The notes below the pieces were generated by a model that did not search any database, was not told the origin of the DNA, and worked only from the letters and a program-made list of their open reading frames with translations. A stretch of 64,000 nucleotides of DNA from assembly GCF_003668875.1 (NCBI RefSeq), contig NZ_RAWM01000003.1, positions 1 through 64,000 of the forward strand. The letters run 5' to 3'. Below are positions 26,647-33,203 of the stretch, one piece after another; positions within the stretch are counted from its first letter, which is position 1; each line of letters starts with the position of its first letter. The translations under genes and the position numbers were made by a program. This DNA comes from Corallococcus interemptor. GTDB taxonomy: Bacteria > Myxococcota > Myxococcia > Myxococcales > Myxococcaceae.

Positions 26647-26663
26647 TTGCAACATAGTTACAA
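26647..26663. promoter_or_regulatory. Operator-like dyad C between the receptor and divergent lipoprotein
   Basis: TTGCAACATAGTTACAA, arms TTG.AAC/GTT.CAA around 3 bp. It sits in the short gap between the receptor operon (minus) and the lipoprotein gene (plus, ATG at 26679), overlapping TTGACT at 26642-26647, a possible plus-strand -35. One dyad can thus control both directions. Confidence 0.55.
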
Positions 26664-26678
26664 ATACCAACCAGATGC

Positions 26679-27566
26679 ATGAATCGACGAAGCAAGTGGA
26701 CCCGGGGCCTGCTGCTCGGCGCGTGGGGGCTCATGGCCTGCGGCTGCGGTGACACCGTGGCGCGGGGCGACGTGCGGGTGACGTTGAGCGGTGGGGACGG
26801 CACGCAGCGCGGCTACGCGGATCACCTCTTCCAGGACGGCTGGTCCGTGCAGTTCACCAGGTACCTGGTGTCCCTGGGCGACTTCACCCTCACCTCCGCG
26901 TCCGGCGGCGTGCACACGACGGCCGAGCACCTGCTGGTGGACGTGCAGAAGGGGGACGTGTCCCTCACCGGCCTCACGGGCCTGGAGGCGGGGCGCTACG
27001 GCGTGGCCTTCCGCGTGAGCCCTCCGGAGGCGCGCACCGTGGCGGGCGCGTCCGTGTCCGAGGCCGATCTGGCGATGATGCGCGAGCGCGGCTTCAGCTA
27101 CTTCGTGGAGGGCCGCGCGCAGAACCGCGATCCCTCCCTGGGCGTCTACACCTTCCGCATGGGCTTCCCCGTGGACGCGCGGATGGTGGACTGCATCAAC
27201 GGCGCGGACGGCACACAGGGAATCGTCGTGCCGGAGGGCTCCGTGGCGGAGGCCGAGGTCACCATCCACGCCGAGCACATGTTCTACGACCGGCTGGGCA
27301 CCCACCGTGGCGTGCAGCTGCGCTTCGAGGCCATCGCCGCCACCGCGGACGCAAACCACGCCATCACCCCGGAGGGGCTGGCGTCCCAGGACCTGCTGGA
27401 CCTGCGCGGCCTGGACGGCGGCGAGCTGCGCGACGCCCAGGGCCATCCGGTCGTCTACCAGCCCGGCGCCTACGCCCTGCGCACGCTCCAGGAGTTCGTC
27501 ACCCAGAGCATCGTGGATCAGGCGCACCTCAACGGCGGCGGCGTCTGCACCGTCGCCGCGCCCTGA
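26679..27566 (+). CDS. Lipoprotein diverging from the TonB receptor (function unknown)
   Basis: A 295-residue lipoprotein (signal peptide with basic N-terminus, cysteines at L-M-A-C-G-C). The body is beta-rich with D-G-W-S-V-Q-F-T-R-Y-L-V-S-L-G-D-F-T-L early on, H-A-E-H-M-F-Y-D in the last third, and two lone cysteines (D-C-I-N and G-V-C-T-V). The layout recalls periplasmic proteins paired with metal TonB receptors (MbnP-like), but the match is weak. There is no ribosome binding site in front of the ATG and operator C lies only 15 bp upstream, so transcription may start at or next to the ATG. Confidence 0.6.
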   Translation: MNRRSKWTRGLLLGAWGLMACGCGDTVARGDVRVTLSGGDGTQRGYADHLFQDGWSVQFTRYLVSLGDFTLTSASGGVHTTAEHLLVDVQKGDVSLTGLTGLEAGRYGVAFRVSPPEARTVAGASVSEADLAMMRERGFSYFVEGRAQNRDPSLGVYTFRMGFPVDARMVDCINGADGTQGIVVPEGSVAEAEVTIHAEHMFYDRLGTHRGVQLRFEAIAATADANHAITPEGLASQDLLDLRGLDGGELRDAQGHPVVYQPGAYALRTLQEFVTQSIVDQAHLNGGGVCTVAAP

Positions 27567-27594
27567 GGGCCTTCCCCTGCACCCAGGAAGGCCC
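27567..27594. terminator. Convergent hairpin between lipoprotein and thioredoxin genes
   Basis: Perfect 9-bp stem GGGCCTTCC/GGAAGGCCC with a 10-base loop, immediately after the plus-strand stop and 12 bp before the minus-strand thioredoxin stop. No long T-run on either side, but the position suits a bidirectional terminator. Confidence 0.5.
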
Positions 27595-27605
27595 CAGGCA
27601 CGCCG

Positions 27606-27989
27606 TCAGGCCTTGGGCGCTTCCTTCGCGGCGCGCTGCGCTTCAACCTCGCGCCGCACGTCGTCCATGTTCAGCGCGCGGACCTGCCGGAGCAGATCCT
27701 CCAGGGCCGCCGCCGGCATCGCGCCCGGCTGGTCGAACAGGAGGATGCCGTCCCGGAACACCATCAGCGTGGGAATGGAGCGGATCTCGAACGCACCGGA
27801 CAGCTCCGGCTGCGCTTCGGTGTCGATCTTCCCGAACACGATGTCCGCGTGCTTGTTGGAGGTGCTCTCGAAGACGGGCGCGAACGCGCGGCAGGGGCCA
27901 CACCAGGCCGCCCACCAGTCCAGGACGACGATGCCGCTCTTGCCGACCGTGTCCTTGAAGTTGTCCTTCGTGATTTCGAGCGTCGCCAT
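27606..27989 (-). CDS. Thioredoxin
   Basis: A 127-residue cytosolic thioredoxin; active site W-C-G-P-C with Cys30 and Cys33, preceded by D-W-W-A-A. The cis-proline follows in R-S-I-P-T-L-M-V-F. About 20 residues longer than a minimal thioredoxin, with a charged Lys/Arg/Glu-rich C-terminal tail. Lies 9 bp downstream of the FKBP gene, forming a two-gene thiol/prolyl folding operon. Confidence 0.92.
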   Translation of the reverse strand: MATLEITKDNFKDTVGKSGIVVLDWWAAWCGPCRAFAPVFESTSNKHADIVFGKIDTEAQPELSGAFEIRSIPTLMVFRDGILLFDQPGAMPAAALEDLLRQVRALNMDDVRREVEAQRAAKEAPKA

Positions 27990-27998
27990 GAAGTCCTC

Positions 27999-28322
27999 CT
28001 ACCGAACGTCCAACAGCTCCACCTCGAACAGGAGGGTGGCGTTGGGGGGAATCACACCGGCCGCGCCGCGCGAGCCGTAACCGAGCTCCGGCGGGATGGT
28101 GAGCTTGCGGACGCCGCCGACCTTCATGCCGGCGACCCCCTGGTCCCAGCCCTGGATGACGTGGCCGGCGCCCAGCGGGAACGTGAAGCCCTGGCCGCGG
28201 TCACGGCTGCTGTCGAACTTCTTGCCGTCCGTGAGCGTGCCCACGTAGTGCACCGTCACCCGCTTGCCCGCGACCGCTTCCGCGCCGGTCCCGACCTTCA
28301 CGTCCTCGACTCCCAAGCTCAT
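27999..28322 (-). CDS. FKBP-type peptidyl-prolyl cis-trans isomerase
   Basis: A 107-residue single-domain FKBP without signal peptide, so cytosolic. Key active-site segments are V-H-Y-V-G-T-L, F-D-S-S, V-I-Q-G-W-D-Q-G, I-P-P-E-L-G-Y-G and P-N-A-T-L-L-F-E-V-E-L-L, matching FKBP12 in length and motif order. It catalyses proline isomerisation during folding. First gene of the pair with thioredoxin. Confidence 0.94.
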   Translation of the reverse strand: MSLGVEDVKVGTGAEAVAGKRVTVHYVGTLTDGKKFDSSRDRGQGFTFPLGAGHVIQGWDQGVAGMKVGGVRKLTIPPELGYGSRGAAGVIPPNATLLFEVELLDVR

Positions 28323-28424
28323 GCCAGGCTCCTCAGGCGGGAATCCGCCATTGAAAAATGCGCACTCTAACGCCGTGCGCAGCCCCCTGCCTCCCTGAAT
28401 GGCGGGCGCCTGGGCGGGAATGAA

Positions 28425-28467
28425 AAAGTGGCGGCGGGGGCCGGACGATTCCGGACACCCCGCCGCC
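28425..28467 (-). terminator. Strong intrinsic terminator of the outer-membrane protein gene
   Basis: A perfect 10-bp stem GGCGGCGGGG/CCCCGCCGCC (28430-28439 with 28458-28467) encloses a second stem CCGGA/TCCGG. Read on the minus strand it is followed by ACTTTTT. It lies 38 bp past the minus-strand gene ending at 28505. Confidence 0.8.
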
Positions 28468-28504
28468 AGCTCCTGCCATGGAGGCCGTGAAATCAGGCTT
28501 CAGG

Positions 28505-29644
28505 TCAGAAGGTGCCACCCACGTTCAGCGTCGTGGTGTAGCTGCCACCGCCGCCCGCGTCGCCGCCGCCCGGATCGATGTTGGGGGCGAACTGCTTGTC
28601 GAACAGGAAGTTGTAGTAGCCACGCAGGTCCGCGGTGAAGTGGCCGAAGTGGCCGCGCACGCCCACGCCCGCCGGCACGTTGCCCACGGTGTCGTCGCTG
28701 TAGCCCAGCGATTCACCGCCGCGGAAGTGGTAGTTGCTGATGCCGATACCGCCCAGCAGGTAGGGCTGCACGGCCGACGGCGAGATGGCGAGCGTCAGGG
28801 CCGCCTGGCCACCATTGCGCACCAGGTCCGGACCATCATCCGCGCCAGCGGAGCCCGCGTCCTTGATGTTGTTCAAGGCGCCGGAGTAGCCGACTTCGAC
28901 GCCCAGCACGGACGTCGGCTTGAGCGACGCCGTCACGGCCGCGGAGGGGCCGGGAGCAATCTGCGGAGCCAGGGCGCCGGTGTAGCCTTCCACACCGCCA
29001 CCGATGAGGAGCGTGAGGCCCTTCTTGTCGTTCTTGTCCTTCTTCTCCACCTCCAGCGGCTGGATGTCCTCATTGGAGGACGTCGTGGGAGCGTAGGCGG
29101 GAGGCGGCGAGGCCACGCCGCTGCCACCCGTGGCGTCCTCGCCGTACATCGAGCTGCTGCTCTGGCTCATGCCGCCGCTGCTGGTGCCGGACGGAGGCGG
29201 AGGCGGAGCAGGAGGCTCCGCCGCGGGAGGCGGCGCGGGAGGCTCGGTCTGCGGCTCGATACCGCTGGAGCCGCTGCCGCCCGTGGCGGGCGACTTGTCC
29301 ACCGGCTCGCAGCGCAGGTAGACCGCGCCGCTGCCGCTGCCGCCCGTGCCCGCGCTGGGGCTGCTCAGGCCCTGGTCGCTGGTGCCCAGGCTCTGTCCGC
29401 TCTTCGAGGACTCATCCAGCGACCCGCTGCCGCCCGTGCCCTGAAGCGATTCATCCACCGGCGCCTCTTCGATGGTCAGGTCCTCCTCCTGGACCCCACC
29501 CTGAGAGGACTGTGCCGACATGTCCTTGTTCTGCGTGTCCTGATGGACCGCGGTCTGCCCTGGAGGGCAATCCTTCTCCGCCGCGCCCGCGCCCGTCCCA
29601 TACATGAGCGCCGCAACGGCGCCCGCCAGAATCTGTGCTTTCAT
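28505..29644 (-). CDS. Exported outer-membrane beta-barrel-like protein with GGSGS repeats
   Basis: A 379-residue protein from the ATG at 29644, preceded by GGAGGG; signal peptide residues 1-21 (A-G-A-G-A-A-A). The N-terminal half is low-complexity: four copies of a T-G-G-S-G-S-type motif, a Pro-rich run and a Gln/Ser-rich part. The C-terminal half (about 215-379) is Gly-rich with alternating hydrophobics, ending in L-N-V-G-G-T-F with a terminal Phe, the signature of an outer-membrane barrel. Such proteins with a passenger-like linker occur in myxobacteria without known function. Confidence 0.65.
   Translation of the reverse strand: MKAQILAGAVAALMYGTGAGAAEKDCPPGQTAVHQDTQNKDMSAQSSQGGVQEEDLTIEEAPVDESLQGTGGSGSLDESSKSGQSLGTSDQGLSSPSAGTGGSGSGAVYLRCEPVDKSPATGGSGSSGIEPQTEPPAPPPAAEPPAPPPPPSGTSSGGMSQSSSSMYGEDATGGSGVASPPPAYAPTTSSNEDIQPLEVEKKDKNDKKGLTLLIGGGVEGYTGALAPQIAPGPSAAVTASLKPTSVLGVEVGYSGALNNIKDAGSAGADDGPDLVRNGGQAALTLAISPSAVQPYLLGGIGISNYHFRGGESLGYSDDTVGNVPAGVGVRGHFGHFTADLRGYYNFLFDKQFAPNIDPGGGDAGGGGSYTTTLNVGGTF
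29108..29440 (-). repeat. Four-copy GGSGS-encoding repeat inside the barrel gene
   Basis: Four near-identical blocks (GCCGCTGCCGCCCGTG on the plus strand, slightly changed in the last copy) encode T-G-G-S-G-S-type peptides at irregular spacing of about 60-160 bp. DNA similarity is above what shared amino acids alone require, suggesting recent duplication or gene conversion. Confidence 0.5.
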
Positions 29645-29780
29645 CCAACCCTCCATCGTCGACTGACTGACATGAAGGTTGTCGTGAGAGGGACATCCGG
29701 CAAGCCTTGTTCAAGCATTCAAAGACAGCCAACCTGCCCGCCTGCCCTCCAGGGGAGAAGGCGTGGTTTCAGAGCCACTT

Positions 29781-29812
29781 CACGGGGGCGGGGGGCTTGA
29801 ACGCCCCCCTGT
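29781..29812 (-). terminator. Possible GC-rich terminator after NAD synthetase
   Basis: GGGGGCG/CGCCCCC stem with an 11-base loop about 35 bp past the minus-strand stop at 29846. No T-run, so low confidence. Confidence 0.35.
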
Positions 29813-29845
29813 GCACCGTCAAAGACAGACGCCCAAAGGCATCCG

Positions 29846-31738
29846 TCACGCGCCGCGAAGCCAGGCGGAACCGGTGACGACAGGCAATTGCAGTGCGCGC
29901 TCGCGGTCCAGGTCCAGGTTGCCGATGTGCAGCGACAGCGGCGACTGCACCCACTTGTAGATGGACTGCTGGAACAGGCGCACGAAGCGGTCCACGTACC
30001 CGCCCAGCCGCTCCGCCTCCACCTCCGGGAACATGGACGTGAGCGCGGTGCGCATCTCCGACGGGGTGAGCTTCTCCCCCGCGTGCAGGTAGAAGCACGC
30101 GTCCAGGATGGGGAAGGGCATCAGCTCCTCCTCTCCCACCTGATCATGCGCCAGCTCCGGACCGGCGGGCCTGGCCAGCACCTTGCGGATGCCCTCGTAG
30201 CCGGTGGTCTCCTGCAGGTAGTCCAGCAGGTACATCACCACCGTCTTGGGCACGTTGGCGATGACCGCGAGCGCGCCCATCAGGTCGCCGCCGATGGTGG
30301 TGTAGCCCACGGACTTCTCGCTCATGTTGCCCGTCTGCAGGAACAGGCCACCGCAGGAGTTGCTCCAGTTCCACATGCGCTGGGCGCGGATGCGGGCCTG
30401 GATGTTCTGCTCGGTGATGGGCGTGAGCTTCGTCTCCCCCAGCATCTGCTGGGCGGCGGCCTTCTCCCGCTCGAAGGCCTCTTCAATGGAGACGACCTGG
30501 AAGGGCACGCCCAGCTCGCGCGCGATGGTCTCCGCCGCGTCGCGCGTCTGCTGACTGGAATACGGGCTGGGCATGTAGAACGCCTGGATGAGCGAGCCCG
30601 GATTGTCCGGCCGCGCGCGCTTCGCGTACCGGTGCGCGATGAGCAGCGTGAGCAGCGAGTCGCGTCCGCCCGACAGCGCGATGCCGAACAGCTTGAAGGC
30701 GCGCGTCTTCTCGAAGTAGTCGCCCACGCCCAGCGACAGCGCGTCCAGGATGTCCTCGCACAGCGCCACGCGCGCGGTGCGGCGGGTGTCCGGCGCGGGC
30801 AGGAAGAAGCTGCGGTGCGCGGGCACGGGATAGGGCAGCTTCTGGCGCTGCGTCTTCACGGCCTGCGTGCAGTCCAGGGTGGGCACCTTCTTGCCGCCGG
30901 CCGCCACCCAGTCCTCGCGGTCCACGCGCCAGGTGGTGTTCTCCGTGCGCAGGCGCAGCGTGCGGTCCAGGTCCACCACGGCGGAGGTGAAGCCCTGCTG
31001 GAAGCGCGGCGTCTCCAGCACGGGGCGGCCGTTCTGGTTGATGAAGCCGCCGCCGTCGAAGACGAGGCCGTCGTTGCTGCCCACCGCGTTCGCGTACGCG
31101 ATGGTCACCTGGTGGTCGGACGCGCGCGTGGCGATGAGCTCACGGCGCGTCTCCCAGAAGCCCAGCCGGAAGGGGGACGCGGACAGGTTCACCACCAGCT
31201 CGCCGCCGGAGTACGCGCGCCGGCGCATGGGGCCGTCCGCGCTCCAGATGTCCTCGCACACCTCCGGCGCCACGGTGCCGAAGTCGAACTGGAACATGAA
31301 GTCGCCCAGCGGCACGCCCCGGTGCGCTTCCGCCATGCCCGGCTGGCCGTGCCCGAAGGTGCGGCCCTCATAGAAGACGTTGTACGTGGGCAGCTTCTCC
31401 TTGGGGACCAGGCCCAGCACCTTGCCGCCCGCCACCACCGCCGCGCAGTTGAGGCGCACGCCCTGGAGGGCCACGGCCACGCCCAGGATGCTCACCAGGG
31501 GCAGCGACGCGGTCTCCCTCGCGAAGCGCTCCAGCTCCGGCCACTGGTGGTCGATGAAGCCCTGCCACTGGACCAGGTCCTCCGCGGGGTAGCCGGCGAT
31601 GACCTGTTCGGGGAAGACGCCCAGCGTGACGTCCTCCGCCGCCATCTTCCTCGCCAGGTCCACCACCCGGTCGGTGTTCGCCTGGAAGGCGCCCACGGTG
31701 GTGTTGACGCTGGCGATGCCAATCTTCACGAGCCGCAT
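29846..31738 (-). CDS. nadE: Glutamine-dependent NAD+ synthetase
   Basis: A 630-residue bifunctional enzyme, the last step of NAD+ synthesis. The N-terminal nitrilase-fold glutaminase has its triad in F-P-E-Q (Glu), P-K-E-K-L (Lys) and A-P-E-V-C-E-D-I-W (Cys). The C-terminal synthetase domain begins near 345 with the PP-loop L-S-G-G-R-D-S and includes Y-T-T-I-G-G-D-L-M-G, the deamido-NAD site. Ammonia passes from the first domain to the second. Length fits the two-domain type. It follows the Lon-N gene by 93 bp on the same strand and may be co-transcribed. Confidence 0.94.
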   Translation of the reverse strand: MRLVKIGIASVNTTVGAFQANTDRVVDLARKMAAEDVTLGVFPEQVIAGYPAEDLVQWQGFIDHQWPELERFARETASLPLVSILGVAVALQGVRLNCAAVVAGGKVLGLVPKEKLPTYNVFYEGRTFGHGQPGMAEAHRGVPLGDFMFQFDFGTVAPEVCEDIWSADGPMRRRAYSGGELVVNLSASPFRLGFWETRRELIATRASDHQVTIAYANAVGSNDGLVFDGGGFINQNGRPVLETPRFQQGFTSAVVDLDRTLRLRTENTTWRVDREDWVAAGGKKVPTLDCTQAVKTQRQKLPYPVPAHRSFFLPAPDTRRTARVALCEDILDALSLGVGDYFEKTRAFKLFGIALSGGRDSLLTLLIAHRYAKRARPDNPGSLIQAFYMPSPYSSQQTRDAAETIARELGVPFQVVSIEEAFEREKAAAQQMLGETKLTPITEQNIQARIRAQRMWNWSNSCGGLFLQTGNMSEKSVGYTTIGGDLMGALAVIANVPKTVVMYLLDYLQETTGYEGIRKVLARPAGPELAHDQVGEEELMPFPILDACFYLHAGEKLTPSEMRTALTSMFPEVEAERLGGYVDRFVRLFQQSIYKWVQSPLSLHIGNLDLDRERALQLPVVTGSAWLRGA

Positions 31739-31831
31739 GGTGCGTCGCTCTCCCTCAAGAAGGCGGGTTGCCCCCGAGCAATGCGCGCATGGGGGGCCCA
31801 GGGCAAGCGGATGCTGCGGCCTGCCGCCCGG

Positions 31832-32488
31832 TTAGTTCAGCGGCCCGCTGGGGCGCATGGGCTGCAGCTGGCTCAAGAGGTCGCTCACGTCGCCCAGCAC
31901 CTCTTCCAGGCGGCGGCGCACGTCCAGCTGCGACAGCAGCTCCTGCCGGCGTCCGGGCTCCGGCACCAGCGCGGACGCCACCACGTCCGCCAGCATGCCC
32001 CCACCGGCGCGCGCGGCCGCCGGCAGCAGGCTCTCCGCGAACGAGGGCGGCACCCGGCCGGCCAGCTCGAAGACGGCCTGGCGCAGCTGCTCCTCCTCCG
32101 GCCCGGTGTAGGGGAGGTCCGGCAGCACCTGGGCGCGCACCTGGCGGTAGGGCGTGTCCGGGGACAGCTCCTCTGTCATCCGCACCCGGCTGACGCCCTG
32201 GAGGAGGATGTTGTAGCGCCCGTCCTCCACCTGTTCGTCCCAGACGATGACGCCCGCGCACATCAGGGGCTGCAGCGGCGGGCGGCCCTCGTAGTTGCCC
32301 TCCCAGCCCGGCTCCAGCTGGCCCAGGGCCAGCACCCGGTCCGTGGCGAGCGCGTCCTTCACCAGCGCCCGGTAGCGCGGCTCGAAGATGTGCAGGGGAA
32401 TCACGGTGTGCGGGAACAGGACCGCCGACGGCAGGGGAAACACCTTCAGCGCACCGGCGGCGCGTTCCACGGTTTCTTGAGCGGTCAT
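31832..32488 (-). CDS. Lon N-terminal (LON substrate-binding) domain protein
   Basis: A 218-residue stand-alone LON domain starting at the ATG at 32488 (MTAQETVERAAG). Features: V-F-P-L-P-S-A-V-L-F-P-H-T-V-I-P-L-H-I-F-E-P-R-Y, G-V-I-V-W-D-E and Y-N-I-L-L-Q-G-V-S-R-V, all typical. No AAA+ or peptidase domain, so it is not a protease by itself; such proteins may act as adaptor or ligand-binding units. Upstream of nadE on the same strand. Confidence 0.85.
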   Translation of the reverse strand: MTAQETVERAAGALKVFPLPSAVLFPHTVIPLHIFEPRYRALVKDALATDRVLALGQLEPGWEGNYEGRPPLQPLMCAGVIVWDEQVEDGRYNILLQGVSRVRMTEELSPDTPYRQVRAQVLPDLPYTGPEEEQLRQAVFELAGRVPPSFAESLLPAAARAGGGMLADVVASALVPEPGRRQELLSQLDVRRRLEEVLGDVSDLLSQLQPMRPSGPLN

Positions 32489-32605
32489 GGTCACCCTTCC
32501 CCGTGTGTAAGCCCCCGGGGCATGGGGCGCATTCCAATCAGGCAGGCATCCGGGCCCGGCGTCCCGGTGGCAAGGGCCCCGGGTTCCGCTAGGGTGCGCC
32601 CCCGA

Positions 32606-33196
32606 ATGTCCTCTACCGAGCCTTCCTCCCCTACCGCCCCGGCCACTCCGGCCGCGGATGCCCCGAAGCTGTCCTGGTACCGCCGGCTGTACCTGCGCGT
32701 GGAGGCCGCCTCCTCCACCCCGCATGCGCTCGCCACGATGATGGCGGTGTCGGTGGTGGATGGGTCCGTCTTCCCCATCCCGCCCTTCGCCGTGCTGGTG
32801 CCCATGGTGCTCGCCCAGCCGAAGAAGTGGGTGCGCTACTGCCTGCTGGGCACCCTGGCGAGCCTGGTGGGCGGCCTCATCGGCTACGCGCTGGGTGCGT
32901 TCGTGGGGGAAGGCGTCGCGCAGCTGCTCCACATCGACCTGAACGTGCGCGTGGACCGCTTCGGCGTGTCCGGCACGGTGGGCGAGCTGCTGGGCCAGAA
33001 CTTCTGGGTGCTGGCGCTGCTGTGCTCCATCCTGCCCACGCCGTTCAAGATCGTCGCCATTGGCAGCGGTCTGGTGTCGGTGCCGCTGGAGCGCTTCCTG
33101 CTGGCGTCCATCATCGGCCGCTCGGTGCGCTTCTTCCTGGTGGGCGGCGTGGTGCGCTTCTTCGGCCCCACCGCCCGCAAGTGGCTGCGCGTCTGA
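32606..33196 (+). CDS. VTT/DedA-like (YqaA type) membrane protein
   Basis: A 196-residue integral membrane protein. The VTT core runs from about 45 to 185 with V-D-G-S-V-F-P-I-P-P-F near the first re-entrant helix, G-G-L-I-G-Y-A-L-G and C-S-I-L-P-T-P-F-K-I-V-A-I-G-S-G near the second, ending with a basic tail. Members move or organise membrane lipids or undecaprenyl carriers; substrate is not assigned here. Divergent from the Lon-N gene (117-bp gap) and convergent with the hybrid kinase. Confidence 0.82.
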   Translation: MSSTEPSSPTAPATPAADAPKLSWYRRLYLRVEAASSTPHALATMMAVSVVDGSVFPIPPFAVLVPMVLAQPKKWVRYCLLGTLASLVGGLIGYALGAFVGEGVAQLLHIDLNVRVDRFGVSGTVGELLGQNFWVLALLCSILPTPFKIVAIGSGLVSVPLERFLLASIIGRSVRFFLVGGVVRFFGPTARKWLRV

Positions 33197-33203
33197 GACG
33201 CCT

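Noticed and set aside
29888-33196. A 1102-codon plus-strand open frame across nadE and the Lon-N gene
   Set aside because: The translation before 32606 is Arg/His/Val-rich antisense of well-defined enzymes; only its end, from the ATG at 32606, is a real gene (the VTT protein).
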